Positions 39,318-49,356 of a DNA stretch of 64,000 bases are shown here, one piece after another (positions within the stretch are counted from its first letter, which is position 1; every line of letters begins with the position of its first letter). Origin of the DNA: Dokdonella sp. Lineage in GTDB: Bacteria > Pseudomonadota > Gammaproteobacteria > Xanthomonadales > Rhodanobacteraceae. The stretch covers positions 806,001 to 870,000 of the forward strand of contig JANQAE010000001.1 of NCBI GenBank assembly GCA_024707225.1. The letters run 5' to 3'. Position numbers and translations under genes: made by a program. The notes beneath the pieces are model-generated. The model was given only the letters and a program-made list of their open reading frames with translations. It did not search any database and was not told where the DNA came from.

Positions 39318-40856
39318 ATGAAGATCAAGCCCTTGCTGCTGTGCCTCGTTCTGGCCGCCCCCGTTCCGGTGGTGCTGGCCCAGCCGGCTCCCGCCCCCAA
39401 GCCGGCGGGGCAGAAGGATCTGGACCCGGCCACGCTGACCGAAGCGCAGATCAAGCAGGTCGAAGTCCCGGCCGTGCTCGGCCGACTGGCCGGGTTCTAT
39501 CAGGAAAAGGAAGACATGCGCCGGCTGACCTGGACGCTGGAGCGGCTGAGCCAGCTGCGTCCGAGTTCCGGCGAGGTCAAGCTGGCGCTGGCCGCCGCCT
39601 ATGCCAACCTCGACGACAAGAGCCGTGCCTACGACGTGCTGCTGAAGATGCAGCAGCAGGGTTTCGGCTACAACCTCACCGACGATCCGCGCTTCAAGAA
39701 GGTCGCCGACACGCGCGTGTGGACCTATGCGGTCGAGAATCTGCGCGCCAATCTCAAGCCGTTCGGCGAGGGCAAGGTCGCGTTCTCGCTGCCGAAGGGC
39801 GACTATCTGTTCGAGTCGATCGGCTGGGATCCCAAGCGCAAGCAGTTCCTGTTCGGCAGCGTGCGCGAGGGCAAGATCTATCTCGCCGACGACAAGGGCA
39901 AGCTGACCGAGTTCATCGCGCCGAGTGCACAGAACGGCCTGTGGGGCGTGCACGGACTGGCCGTCGACGCCGAGCGTGACGCGCTGTACGTCGCGAGCAC
40001 CGCCTCGGTCTACTACAAGGGTTTCAAGGCCGAGGACAACGGCCGGGCCGGCGTGTTCAAGTTCAAGCTGTCGACCGGTGCGTTCGTCGAGAAGTACCTG
40101 CTGCCGGAGGCCGGTGCGCCGCATACGCTCTCGGCGGTGATCGTCAGCCGCAAGGGCCAGGTCTTCGCCACCGACGGCGTCAAGAATCTGCTGTTCCGCC
40201 TCGAGGGCAAGACGCTCAAGCCGCTGCTCGACGGTTCGCGGCTGACCAGCCTGCGCGGCGTGACCGTCAGCGACGACGGCAAGCTGCTCTACTACGCCGA
40301 TTTCACGCACGGTATCGCCGGCCTGGACCTGACCACCGGCAAGGGCTTCGGGCTGGCGTTCGATCCGTCGCTGCTGGTGCTGAGCGGCATCGAAGGCCTG
40401 TACTGGTACGACGGCACGCTGATCGCGATCGAGCCGGGCATGTCGCCCAAGCGTGTGCTGCGACTGCATCTGACCCCGGACGGCAAGGGCATCACCAAGG
40501 TCATGCCGATCGACGCGGCGAAGCCGGAATTCGATTTCCCGACGGTGGGCGTGATCGCCGACGGCGCGCTGTACTTCATCGCCGACAGCCGGCGCACGCA
40601 TTACGACGCCTACGGTGTCGCCAAGGACCAGGCGGCCCTGGCACCGCTGCAGATCTATCGCAGCGATGCGCGATTCGCGTGGGACCAGAAGGGTATCGCC
40701 GTGAGCGGCAGCGTTCGCGAGCTCGCGCCGGCGCCGACCGGCGCACGCTCGCTGGACGAGTCAGGCGTGACGTTCACCGCGCCGAAGACGGCGCCCGAGA
40801 AGAAAGCCGAGAAGAGCGAGCTGGAAAAGGCGCTCGACCAGAAGGGCGGCGACTGA
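39318..40856 (+). CDS. Secreted protein with TPR-like N-domain and SMP-30/NHL-type beta-propeller
   Basis: A 512-residue exported protein with signal peptide (IKPLLLCLVLAAPVPVVLA). Residues 45-130 are helical repeats (RLTWTLERLSQLRPSSGEVK, ALAAAYANLDDKSRAYDVLL). Residues 150-460 show propeller-like repeats: FESIGWDPKRKQFLFGSVRE, VHGLAVDAERDALYVAS, LRGVTVSDDGKLLYYADF, LSGIEGLYWYDGTLIAIE and VGVIADGALYFIADS, the last with the metal-site Asp typical of gluconolactonase/SMP-30 folds. The end is rich in Lys/Glu. Substrate unknown; sugar-lactonase activity is only suggested by the fold. Confidence 0.8.
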   Translation: MKIKPLLLCLVLAAPVPVVLAQPAPAPKPAGQKDLDPATLTEAQIKQVEVPAVLGRLAGFYQEKEDMRRLTWTLERLSQLRPSSGEVKLALAAAYANLDDKSRAYDVLLKMQQQGFGYNLTDDPRFKKVADTRVWTYAVENLRANLKPFGEGKVAFSLPKGDYLFESIGWDPKRKQFLFGSVREGKIYLADDKGKLTEFIAPSAQNGLWGVHGLAVDAERDALYVASTASVYYKGFKAEDNGRAGVFKFKLSTGAFVEKYLLPEAGAPHTLSAVIVSRKGQVFATDGVKNLLFRLEGKTLKPLLDGSRLTSLRGVTVSDDGKLLYYADFTHGIAGLDLTTGKGFGLAFDPSLLVLSGIEGLYWYDGTLIAIEPGMSPKRVLRLHLTPDGKGITKVMPIDAAKPEFDFPTVGVIADGALYFIADSRRTHYDAYGVAKDQAALAPLQIYRSDARFAWDQKGIAVSGSVRELAPAPTGARSLDESGVTFTAPKTAPEKKAEKSELEKALDQKGGD

Positions 40857-40866
40857 CCGCCGTTGC

Positions 40867-41793
40867 TCAGACCGCCGCCGGGTCGATGCGGACCGGCGGC
40901 GTCGCCTCGCCGCCGAGCGCGCGAATGCGCGTGCGCGTCATCGGCCCCAGCCGCAGCCGGTCGCAGATCGGCTCGATCTGGTCGAAGACCGGCCGCCGGT
41001 GCCGGTAGTCGTCGTGGTGCGCCGGCACCGGCGCATCCAGTGCGATTCCGGTCAGCTGGCGCGACAGGCGCGCCAAGTCGGCATGCTCGCGCAGCCGGCG
41101 CGCGACGGTCGCCGCGCCGCGCATGCGCAGGAAGGCCACTTCGTCGGCGCGCGCGAGCAAGGCCTCGAGCGTGCCGAAATGATGCAGCAGGCTCGCCGCG
41201 GTCTTCGCGCCGATGCCGGGCACGCCCGGTATGTTGTCGATCGCATCGCCGGTCAGCGCGAGATAGTCGGCGACCTGGTCCGGCCGCACGCCCAGGCGGG
41301 TGCGCACGCCGCTCTCGTCCCAGCGCAGATCGCGCGAGAAATCCCACTGGCTCGCGCGCAGCGAGATCAGTTGGCCGAAATCCTTGTCGGCCGACACGAT
41401 CACCACGTCCAGATCGTGCGCGTGCAGCCGTGCGGTCGCGCTGCCGATCAGGTCGTCGGCCTCGTACCGCGCATCGGCCAGCACGGTCACGCCGAGCGCC
41501 TGCGCGATCTGCTTGCAATAGACGAATTGCCGCTCGAGCTCGGCCGGCGGCAGGGCGCGGTTGGCCTTGTAGGCCGGATAGAGCGTGTTGCGGAACGAAT
41601 GCGTCAGCGACTCGTCGAACGCCGCGGCCAGGTGCGAGGGGCGCACGCGCTCGAGCAGGTCGAGCAGGAAGCGCGTGAAACCGTGCACGGCGTTGAGCGG
41701 CTGGCCGTCGGCGTCGAGCGTATCGGGCGGCAGCGCATGCCAGGCCCGGAACACGTACAGGCTCGCGTCGATCAGGTGGACGGCGCCGGTCAC
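40867..41793 (-). CDS. 5'-3' exonuclease (DNA polymerase I N-domain / Xni type)
   Basis: Flap-endonuclease-fold protein of 308 residues without a polymerase domain. VHLIDASLYVFRAWHALPPD is the N-terminal active-site strand; RYEADDLIGSATARL and VIVSADKDFGQLISL supply the carboxylates; LALTGDAIDNIPGVPGIGAKTA is the helix-hairpin-helix with its preceding Asp residues. GTG 41793 lies four bases after the stop of the nitroreductase gene, so they share a transcript. It is longer than E. coli Xni (about 251) and retains the acidic cluster, so it is probably an active nuclease in Okazaki fragment or repair work. Confidence 0.92.
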   Translation of the reverse strand: MTGAVHLIDASLYVFRAWHALPPDTLDADGQPLNAVHGFTRFLLDLLERVRPSHLAAAFDESLTHSFRNTLYPAYKANRALPPAELERQFVYCKQIAQALGVTVLADARYEADDLIGSATARLHAHDLDVVIVSADKDFGQLISLRASQWDFSRDLRWDESGVRTRLGVRPDQVADYLALTGDAIDNIPGVPGIGAKTAASLLHHFGTLEALLARADEVAFLRMRGAATVARRLREHADLARLSRQLTGIALDAPVPAHHDDYRHRRPVFDQIEPICDRLRLGPMTRTRIRALGGEATPPVRIDPAAV

Positions 41794-41797
41794 GGGT

Positions 41798-42363
41798 TCA
41801 GCCGTTCCACTCGCCGAGCAGGTCGGCCAGCGCCGGCCGCGCATGCTCCATCGCCGGGATGCGCACGCTGCCGATGTGGATGAAGCCGACGATCTCCTCG
41901 TTCTCGGCGAGGCCGAGCAGATCGGCGACCTCGCGCGCATAGGCCGGCCATCCGGTCAGCCATTGCGCGCCGAAGCCGAGCGCCTGGGCGCCGAGCAGCA
42001 GATTGTAGGCGACACAGCCGGCGGTCAGCCGCTGCTCGGCCTCGGGCACCTTGTGACCGCGCGTCAGCCGCGCGACGACGGTGACGACCAGCGGTGCGCT
42101 GCCGAAGCGCTCGCGATCCTTGGCGAGCACGCCGGCCGGAGCCTGAGGGTCGATGCGCGCGTGGATCTGCGCGAGCTGCTCGCCGAGCCGGCCTCCTGTT
42201 CGCCGCGGATCAGCAGCAGGCGGAACGGGTTGAGCCGGCCGTGATCGGGGACGCGGATCGCGGCCGACAGCAGGGCCTGCAGCTGGGCCTCGTCGGGACC
42301 GGGAGCGGTCAGCTGGCGCGACGGAACGGACAGGCGTTCGGTGATCGGACGAAGATCGGACAT
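41798..42363 (-). CDS. Nitroreductase family protein (YdjA-like), frameshifted
   Basis: FMN-dependent oxidoreductase of about 189 residues. ATG 42363 starts SDLRPITERLSVPSRQL, then AAIRVPDHGRLNPFRLLLIR, the conserved RxPDHGxLxPxR flavin site of YdjA proteins. Near 42189, in GAGGCCGG-CTCGG, one base is missing and the protein continues in another frame as KDRERFGSAPLVVTVVARL, AGCVAYNLLLGAQALGFGAQ, WLTGW and EEIVGFIHIGS. Both parts are conserved, so this is probably a base-calling error. Physiological substrate unknown. Confidence 0.87.
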
Positions 42364-42504
42364 GGACGGCTCGCGGCTAAGACGGAAAGCGGCCCAGTCT
42401 AGCAATTCGTCCGAGCGAGGATCGATCCGCGGCGCCCGTGTGCTGTCACATCGGCGGGCAGTTCGGCTAGGATGCCGGTCTCTCGAACACCGCGGGGAGA
42501 GGAC

Positions 42505-43637
42505 ATGCCGGTTGCCGTTGTGGTACTGCGCGAGACCGCCGAGGGCGAGCGGCGCGTCGCTCTGACGCCGGACGTCGCGAAGAAGCTCAAGTCGCGCGGT
42601 GCCGATATCCTGATCGAATCGGGCGCCGGCGAGTCGGCGTACTTCTCCGACGCCGCGCTCGGCGCATCGCAGGTGTTTTCGCGCGGCGAGGCGCTCGCGC
42701 GTGCCGACGTGCTGCTCGCCGTGCAGCCGCCTCGGCTCGAGGACATCGCCGCGCTCAGGGCCGGCGCCGTCGTCATCGCGCACCTGCAGCCGCACCGCGA
42801 CCCGGCACGCGTCCAGGCGCTGCGTGACCGCTCGATCACCGCGTTCGCGATGGAACTGCTGCCGCGCACGACACGTGCGCAGGCGATGGACGTGCTGTCC
42901 TCGCAGGCCGCGGTCGCCGGCTACAAGGCGGTGCTGATCGCCGCCGAGGCCGCGCCGAAGTTCTTCCCGATGCTGACCACCGCGCCGGCACGATCCGGCC
43001 GAGCAAGGTCCTGATCGTCGGCGCCGGCGTCGCCGGCCTGCAGGCGATCGCGACCGCACGGCGCCTCGGCGCCCAGGTCGAAGGCTTCGACGTGCGTCCG
43101 GAAACCCGCGAGCAGATCGAATCGCTCGGCGCCAAGTTCGTCGATCTGGGCGTCAGTGCGGCCGGCAGCGGCGGTTACGCGCGCGAGCTGACCGCCGAGG
43201 AGCGCGAGCGCCAGCAGCAGGCTCTCGCCGAGCATCTGAAGGGCATCGACGTGATCGTCACGACCGCGGCCGTGCCCGGTCGCCAGGCGCCGCGCATCAT
43301 CAGCGCGGCGATGGTCGCCGGCATGAAGCCCGGCGCGGTGATCGTCGACATCGCCGCCGAGACCGGCGGCAACTGCGAGCTGACCGAGGCCGGCCGCACC
43401 GTCGTGTCGCCGAACGGCGTCAGCGTGATCGGCACGGTCAATCTGCCGGCGTCGGCGCCGATCCACGCCAGCGAGATGTACGCGCGCAACCTCTACAACT
43501 TCCTGGAGCTGTCGCTGGCCGACGGCGCGCTCTCGCTCGACTGGAACGACGAGCTGATCGCCAAGACCTGCCTGACCCACGAAGGCCGGATCCAGCACGA
43601 ACCGACCCGCCAGCTGGTCGAAGGAGTCACGCCATGA
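42505..43637 (+). CDS. pntA: NAD(P) transhydrogenase alpha subunit part 1, frameshifted
   Basis: NAD(H)-binding subunit of the proton-translocating transhydrogenase, about 377 residues. GGGGAGAGG precedes ATG 42505. The start VVVLRETAEGERRVALTPD is typical. MDVLSSQAAVAGYKAVLIAA leads to MLTTA at about 42984, where a base is missing in ACCGCGCCGG. The Rossmann domain then continues as GTIRPSKVLIVGAGVAGLQA, FDVRPETREQIESLGAKF, VIVTTAAVPGRQAPRI and VIVDIAAETGGNCE. The stop overlaps pntA2. Intact partners downstream make a true knockout unlikely. Confidence 0.93.
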
Positions 43638-43927
43638 TCGACGGTTTCCTCGCGCTGTACATCTTCATGCTGGCCGCCTTCACCGGCAAGGAGATCATCT
43701 CCCGCGTGCCGGTGATCCTGCACACGCCGCTGATGTCCGGCTCCAACTTCGTCCACGGCATCGTTCTGGTAGGCGCGATGATCGCGCTGGCGCATGCCGA
43801 CACGCCGCTGGCGAAATTCATCGGCTTCCTCGGCGTCGCGCTCGGCGCCGGCAACGCCGCCGGCGGCTACGTGGTCACCGAGCGCATGCTGGAGATGTTC
43901 AAGTCGAGCAAGGACAAGCACGACTGA
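43634..43927 (+). CDS. NAD(P) transhydrogenase alpha subunit part 2
   Basis: A 97-residue membrane subunit with about three helices (LALYIFMLAAFTGKEIISRV, FVHGIVLVGAMIALAH, FIGFLGVALGAGNAAGGYVV). Gene split of alpha into soluble and membrane parts is common in alphaproteobacteria and several gammaproteobacteria. It is coupled to pntA by ATGA overlap and followed by pntB. Confidence 0.95.
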   Translation: MIDGFLALYIFMLAAFTGKEIISRVPVILHTPLMSGSNFVHGIVLVGAMIALAHADTPLAKFIGFLGVALGAGNAAGGYVVTERMLEMFKSSKDKHD

Positions 43928-43992
43928 ACCGGCCTGCCGCACGGGGGCGTTGAAGACCGCGTCGCGACGCGCGCACAGCACGAGAGGGGTTC

Positions 43993-45405
43993 ATGGATAC
44001 ACAAACGGCATGGGTCTGGCTCGCCAAGGCCTCCTACTTCCTGGCTGCGGTGATGTTCATCCTGGGCATCAAGCGGATGTCCTCGCCGGTGACGGCGCGC
44101 AAGGGCATCGTCCAGGCCGGCATCGGCATGGTCATCGCGACGCTGGCCACGTTCGCGATCACCGGCGGACACAACCTCTGGCTGATCGTCGGCGGCATCC
44201 TGGTCGGCGTGGTGCCGACCTGGCTCTGGGGCCGCCGCGTCGCGATGACCGACATGCCGCAGATGGTCGCGCTGTTCAACGGCATGGGCGGCGGGTCGGC
44301 CGCCGCGATCGGCGCCGGCGAACTGCTCAAGTACGCGCAGCCCGGCGCTCCGGTGCTGCCGGCGGCGACACTCGCGCTGGCCGTGCTCGGCGCACTGATC
44401 GGTTCGGTGTCGATGACCGGCTCGATCATCGCCTGGGCCAAGCTCGACGGACGCATGGACAAGCGCTTCACGTTCTCGGGCCAGCAGTTCGTCAACTTCG
44501 CGGTGCTGGCCGCAGCCGCACTGGCCGGTCTGGCGCTCGTGCTGTGGCGGCTCGACAGTTCGCTGGTGGTCGTGTTCTTCGTGCTGGCGCTCGCGTTCGG
44601 CGTGCTGATGACGCTGCCGATCGGCGGTGCCGACATGCCGGTCGTGATCTCGCTGTACAACGCGCTGACGGGCCTGGCGGTCGCGTTCGAAGGCTACGTC
44701 ATGCAGAACGAGGCGCTGATCATCGCCGGCACCGTGGTCGGCGCAGCCGGCACGTTCCTGACCCAGCTGATGGCCAAGGCGATGAACCGGCCGCTCAGCA
44801 ACGTCCTGTTCTCGAACTTCGGCGGCGGCGGCGCCGGGGCCGGCGAGATCGCCGGCTCGCAGAAGCCGATCGAGGCCAGCGACGCGGCCTCGCTGCTGTA
44901 CATGGCCGAGAAGGTCATCATCGTGCCCGGCTACGGCATGGCCGTCGCGCAGGCGCAGCACAAGATCTGGGAACTGTCGCAACTGCTGATCAAGTCCGGC
45001 AAGGACGTGAAGTTCGCGATTCATCCGGTCGCCGGACGCATGCCGGGGCATATGAACGTGCTGCTCGCCGAGGCCGGCGTGCCCTACGATCTGATCGCCG
45101 ACATGGACGACATCAATCCGGAGTTCAAGACCTGCGACGTGGCGATCGTGATCGGTGCCAACGACGTGGTCAATCCGGCGGCCAAGACCGACAAGTCCTC
45201 GCCGATCTTCGGCATGCCGATCCTCGACGTCGTCGACGCGCGCCAGGTCATCATCATCAAGCGCGGCAAGGGAACCGGTTTCGCCGGCATCGAGAACGCG
45301 CTGTTCTATGCCGACAACGCGCGGCTGCTCTATGCCGACGGCAAGGAAGCGGCCAACCGGCTGATCGGCGAGCTCAAGGCGATCGAGGGCGGCGGTCACG
45401 GATGA
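43993..45405 (+). CDS. pntB: NAD(P) transhydrogenase beta subunit
   Basis: Membrane and NADP(H)-binding subunit, 470 residues. The first half has about nine helices including MVALFNGMGGGSAAAIGAGE and GADMPVVISLYNALTGLAVA. The C-terminal domain III begins near EKVIIVPGYGMAVAQAQHK and has HPVAGRMPGHMNVLLAEAGV, VAIVIGANDVVNPAAKTD and IIIKRGKGTGFAGIENALFY, covering the NADP site. The enzyme uses the proton gradient to make NADPH. The stop overlaps the next ATG. Confidence 0.96.
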   Translation: MDTQTAWVWLAKASYFLAAVMFILGIKRMSSPVTARKGIVQAGIGMVIATLATFAITGGHNLWLIVGGILVGVVPTWLWGRRVAMTDMPQMVALFNGMGGGSAAAIGAGELLKYAQPGAPVLPAATLALAVLGALIGSVSMTGSIIAWAKLDGRMDKRFTFSGQQFVNFAVLAAAALAGLALVLWRLDSSLVVVFFVLALAFGVLMTLPIGGADMPVVISLYNALTGLAVAFEGYVMQNEALIIAGTVVGAAGTFLTQLMAKAMNRPLSNVLFSNFGGGGAGAGEIAGSQKPIEASDAASLLYMAEKVIIVPGYGMAVAQAQHKIWELSQLLIKSGKDVKFAIHPVAGRMPGHMNVLLAEAGVPYDLIADMDDINPEFKTCDVAIVIGANDVVNPAAKTDKSSPIFGMPILDVVDARQVIIIKRGKGTGFAGIENALFYADNARLLYADGKEAANRLIGELKAIEGGGHG

Positions 45406-46568
45406 GCGGCCTCGAGCCGCCGGGAAGCATGCCCGCTGCGTCCGCCGAACCAGCCGCGCGGCTCGGGCACATCGATGCGCTGCGCGCGATCGCGGCGCTG
45501 CTCGTGGTCTACATGCACGTGTCGGAGAGCTTCTATCGGCTCAGTCCGCAGACCGAGAGCAGCCGCTGGCTGTACGATCTCGCCTTCGCGATCGACGCCG
45601 GACGCATCGGCGTCGTCGCGTTCTTCATGATCAGCGGCTTCGTGATTCCGTTCAGCGCCCGTCCGGAGCGTCCCGCGGCCGGCTGGGACTTCGCGATCAA
45701 GCGGCTGTTCCGTATCTATCCGGCGTACTGGCTGTCGATCTTCGCGGGTGCATTCGCGTGCTACTGGCTGTGGGACCGGCCGTTCGGCCTGCGTGAAATC
45801 CTGGTCAACCTGACGCTGCTGCAGGACCTGTTCGGCGTGCCCTCGGCGCAGGGGCTCTACTGGACCTTGATCGTCGAGCTTGCGTTCTATGCGATATGCC
45901 TGGCTTTCCTGCTGTCGGGCAACATCCGCAACGACCGGGCGATCGCGTTCTTCGCGACAGGGCTGGCATCGGTCGTGCTCCTGTCGCTGATCGCGACGCG
46001 GTCGGGCACCGCGCTGTTCGGCTTCAACGTCATCCAGTGGTTCGTCCATCTGAGCGTGATGGCCACCGGCACGCTGTTTCGCGCCTGGTACGACGACGGC
46101 CTGCGCGATCGGACGTCGCGTGCGCTGCTTTGGGCACTGCTGGCGTTCTATCTGGTCGGCTTTCCGCTGGTCTCGACGCTGGTCGCGGGTCTGCCGTGGC
46201 GCTACACCGTGCCCTATGCGTCGGGTGTGCTGCTGTTCGTCCTCGGCACGGCCGTGGTGCGCATTTCGCATCCGCTGATGGCATGGTTGGGCCAGATCAG
46301 CTATTCGATCTACCTGTTCCACGCGGTCGTGTTCTATCCGCTGCTGTGGCTGTTGCTGCAGTTGCCGGTCGAGGCATGGTGGAGGACGCGTCACCTGGGC
46401 TTCTACCTCGCACTCAACGCGGTATTGACCGTGCTGGTGGCGAGCCTCGTGTATCGCTGCGTCGAACGGCCCGCGATCGAGTACGGAAAGCGCGTGGCGC
46501 GCCGGGTGGCTGCGCGTCGCGCGCGCGACGCGCAGGCGGCAGGGCTGGTCGAGAAACGAGCCGGTTAG
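45402..46568 (+). CDS. Acyltransferase 3 family membrane protein
   Basis: A 388-residue inner-membrane acyltransferase with about ten helices. GHIDALRAIAALLVVYMHVS carries the conserved RAxAxLxVxxxH motif; FFMISGFVIPFS, RLFRIYPAYWLSIF and WTLIVELAFYAICL are family landmarks. These enzymes add acetyl or other acyl groups to cell-surface sugars such as O-antigen or exopolysaccharide. The start overlaps the pntB stop (ATGA), an odd pairing with energy metabolism; no glycan genes are adjacent. Confidence 0.9.
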   Translation: MSGLEPPGSMPAASAEPAARLGHIDALRAIAALLVVYMHVSESFYRLSPQTESSRWLYDLAFAIDAGRIGVVAFFMISGFVIPFSARPERPAAGWDFAIKRLFRIYPAYWLSIFAGAFACYWLWDRPFGLREILVNLTLLQDLFGVPSAQGLYWTLIVELAFYAICLAFLLSGNIRNDRAIAFFATGLASVVLLSLIATRSGTALFGFNVIQWFVHLSVMATGTLFRAWYDDGLRDRTSRALLWALLAFYLVGFPLVSTLVAGLPWRYTVPYASGVLLFVLGTAVVRISHPLMAWLGQISYSIYLFHAVVFYPLLWLLLQLPVEAWWRTRHLGFYLALNAVLTVLVASLVYRCVERPAIEYGKRVARRVAARRARDAQAAGLVEKRAG

Positions 46569-47122
46569 CGCTCGCGGGTGGCCGCCCGGCCCGGACGCGA
46601 GGTGAGCACGCCGGCGACGGCAGCCGATCCGACCATCAGGGCCGCGTCCCAGGCGCCGACGCGCGTTCCGATGACGGCCAGCGCCATGTCAGGCCCGATC
46701 CGCGTCAACGCCGTGCCCATCGGCAGCCCCAGCAGGGAGGCGATCTGCGCAGTGGCGAGCAGGTACTGCGCGTAGAAGCAGGCGGCCAGCGTGCAGACCA
46801 CCGCGAGGATCGTGCCGGCGGCCGTGCCCGCGTAGCCGTGCGCGCGCAGGACCGCGGTCAGGACCAGTGCGATCGCGACCGCGAGCACGCTGAGGTCGCG
46901 TCCCGCGTACAGCGTCAGCACGCACCAGACCGCGCCGGCCGCGAGCGTACACATCAGGGCGGTCGCCAGGCCGAGACCGCGCGAGGCGGAGGTGGCGGAT
47001 CGGATCGTGCTCACCGGCGACGGGCCGGGCAGGGACGGGACATCGAAGACGCTTATCGTGAGCGGTCGGATCGCCGATGATAGCGCACGCCTCCGGGCGG
47101 TCTGCAGGGTGTCGTGCATCAC
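46565..47122 (-). CDS. Hypothetical membrane protein
   Basis: A 185-residue protein not assigned to a family. It has a cytoplasmic N-terminal region of about 45 residues and four or five hydrophobic segments (GLGLATALMCTLAAGAVW, LSVLAVAIALVLTAVL, AGTILAVVCTLAACFYAQY, DAALMVGSAAVAGVLTS). The stop overlaps that of the convergent acyltransferase gene. A second Met start lies three bases downstream. Confidence 0.65.
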   Translation of the reverse strand: MMHDTLQTARRRALSSAIRPLTISVFDVPSLPGPSPVSTIRSATSASRGLGLATALMCTLAAGAVWCVLTLYAGRDLSVLAVAIALVLTAVLRAHGYAGTAAGTILAVVCTLAACFYAQYLLATAQIASLLGLPMGTALTRIGPDMALAVIGTRVGAWDAALMVGSAAVAGVLTSRPGRAATRER

Positions 47123-47172
47123 GGCGTCCGTGAATCGAGACGGATCGGGTCCGATCCGGGTGTGGAGCGAAC

Positions 47173-48638
47173 ATGCACGTGGAACTGGACGGTCAGGGGC
47201 CCCGTTACGGCCAGCTGATCCGGGCCTTCAAGAACGCGATCCTGTCCGGCCGGTTGCCGGCCGGCGCGCGTCTGCCGGCGAGCCGGACGCTCGCCGCCGA
47301 ACTGGCGCTGTCGCGCAACACGGTCCTGGCCGCGTACGAGCAGCTGCAGGCCGAGGGCTTCCTGCTCGGGCGCGTCGGCTCGGGCAGCTACGTCGCGCCG
47401 ATCGCGCTCGGCAAGGCGGCCACGCGCAAGGCGGCTGCGGCACCGGTCGCGCCGCTGTCGGCGTTCGCGCGGCGCGCGCTGGCGGTCGGCGAGGGAGCAT
47501 TCGCCGGTGCCGGTCACGCCGAGCCGCTGCGCTACAACCTGCAATACGGCCTGCCGCTGACCCATCCGGCGCTGGCCTCGGCGTGGCGGCGCGAGATCGC
47601 GCGCGCGGCCGACGCCGCCGATCCGGACTATCCCGATCCGCAGGGGCTGGCCGCACTGCGCGAGCAGATCGGCGACTACATCGCGCGCCGCCGCGGCATC
47701 CAGGCCGATCCGGACGACATCCTGATCGTGTCGGGCACGCAGCAGGCGTTCTCGCTGGCTGCACGCGTGCTGCTGACCTCCGGCGAGGGTGTCGCGCTGG
47801 AGGACCCGCACTATAGAGGCGCGCGCCAGGCGTTTCTCGCGCAAGGCGCCAAGGTTCACGGCTGCCGCGTCGACGCCGAGGGTCTGGTGCCGCAGACCCT
47901 GCCGGCCCATGCGCGCCTGGCGGTCGTGACGCCGACGCACCAGTTCCCGACCGGTGCGTTGCTCTCGCTGACCCGGCGTATGGCGCTGCTCGAATGGGCG
48001 GCCTCGCGGCGCGCCTGGCTGGTCGAGGACGACTACGACGGCGAGTTCCGCTACGGCGGGCGTCCGCTGGCCGCGCTGAAGTCGCTCGACCGCGACGATC
48101 GCGTCATCTACATCGGCAGCTTCTCCAAGGCGCTGTTCCCGGCCCTGCGCCTCGGCTACATGGTGATGCCGAGCGCGCTGCGGCGCCCTCTGGTGGCCGC
48201 CAAATGGCTCGAGGATCGCGGCTGCAGCGCGCTGGAGCAGGCCGCGCTGGCGCGCTTCATCGCCGGCGGCGGCTTCGAGCGCCACCTGCGGCGTGCGGCG
48301 GCCGCGTTGCAACTGCGGCGCTCGGCGATGCTGGCCGGACTGGCGCGCCATGCCGGCGCGGTCACCGAAGTGGCCGATTCGAGCGCGGGCATGCACGTGA
48401 CCGCCTGGCTGCACGGCATCGGCCATGCCGAGGCCGAGCGTCTGGTCGCGCATGCACGCATGCGCGGGCTGGGCCTGCACACGCTGGCGCCATACTGCCT
48501 CAAGCCGCCGCCGCGCCCGGACTGCTGCTCGGCTATGCCGGCCTGTCGCCGGCCGACATCGAGGCGGCGCTGCGCCTGTTCGGGCGCTGCCTGCGCGAGC
48601 TCGGGTTCGACGGCGCGGCACGCCGGAGCGGTGGTTGA
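47173..48638 (+). CDS. MocR/PdxR-type PLP-dependent transcriptional regulator, frameshifted
   Basis: A GntR winged helix fused to an aminotransferase fold, about 488 residues. The DNA-binding part is RAFKNAILSGRLPAGARLPA then LALSRNTVLAAYEQLQAEGF. The PLP domain has DILIVSGTQQAFSLAARVLL, LVEDDYDGEFRYGGRP and GSFSKALFPALRLGYMV with the PLP Lys. At about 48505-48515, in AAGCCGCCGCCGCGCC, a base is missing; the proper ending AAPGLLLGYAGLSPADIEAA then LRLFGRCL runs in another frame to 48638. Without the correction the frame would run on into sufT and create a false fusion. Targets are unknown; no pdx genes are adjacent. Confidence 0.9.
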
Positions 48639-48759
48639 ACGATACGGTTCCGTCCCGATATCGCGGGAACATCCGACGCGGACGCTGCGTGCTATGTCGC
48701 GCGTGCAGCCCCGCCGTCATAATGCGCGTCCGCCGCCCACCGCCTGCTTCGATCTGTCC

Positions 48760-49317
48760 ATGTACGGTTACAGCCAAACGTCCGAACCGGTTCGCTTCGA
48801 ACGCGATTGCGAAGCCGTCATGGTGCCGCAGGGTGAGGTCGTGACGCTGCCGGCCGGGCAGACCGGCTACATCACCCAGGCGCTCGGCGGCAGCTTCACG
48901 GTCTACGTCGACGGCAACCTGTTCAGAATCCGCGGCGCCGATGCCGACGCGATCGGCAAGCCGCCGCCGCCGCCGCTCGAGCTGCCCGACGACGCCGACG
49001 ACGCGACCGTCGAGCGCATGGTCTGGGATCAGCTCAGGACCTGCTTCGATCCGGAAATCCCGGTCAACGTCGTCGAACTGGGCCTGATCTACGACTGCAC
49101 GCTCGAGCACCGGCCCGACGGCCGTCGCGACGTCAGCGTCCGCATGACGCTGACCGCCCCGGGATGCGGCATGGGCGACATCCTCGTCGACGACGTGCGC
49201 ACCAAGCTCGAGCTGGTGCCGACGGTCGCCGAAGCCGACGTGGAGCTGGTCTTCGATCCGCCGTGGAATCAGAGCATGATGTCCGAGCTCGCCAAACTCG
49301 AAACCGGCATGCTCTGA
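48760..49317 (+). CDS. sufT: SufT-type Fe-S cluster assembly protein (DUF59/MIP18 domain)
   Basis: A 185-residue protein helping iron-sulphur cluster maturation. ATG 48760 begins an N-terminal region with AVMVPQGEVVTLPAGQTGYI then GSFTVYVDGNLFRIRGADAD, the SufT-specific part. The DUF59 domain follows with WDQLRTCFDPEIPVNVVELG, LIYDC and MTLTAPGCGMGDILVDDV, the latter carrying the conserved Cys. No other suf genes are near. Confidence 0.92.
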   Translation: MYGYSQTSEPVRFERDCEAVMVPQGEVVTLPAGQTGYITQALGGSFTVYVDGNLFRIRGADADAIGKPPPPPLELPDDADDATVERMVWDQLRTCFDPEIPVNVVELGLIYDCTLEHRPDGRRDVSVRMTLTAPGCGMGDILVDDVRTKLELVPTVAEADVELVFDPPWNQSMMSELAKLETGML

Positions 49318-49356
49318 TTGCCGGACCGATTGAACGGCAGGAGAGGGCGTTCGACG

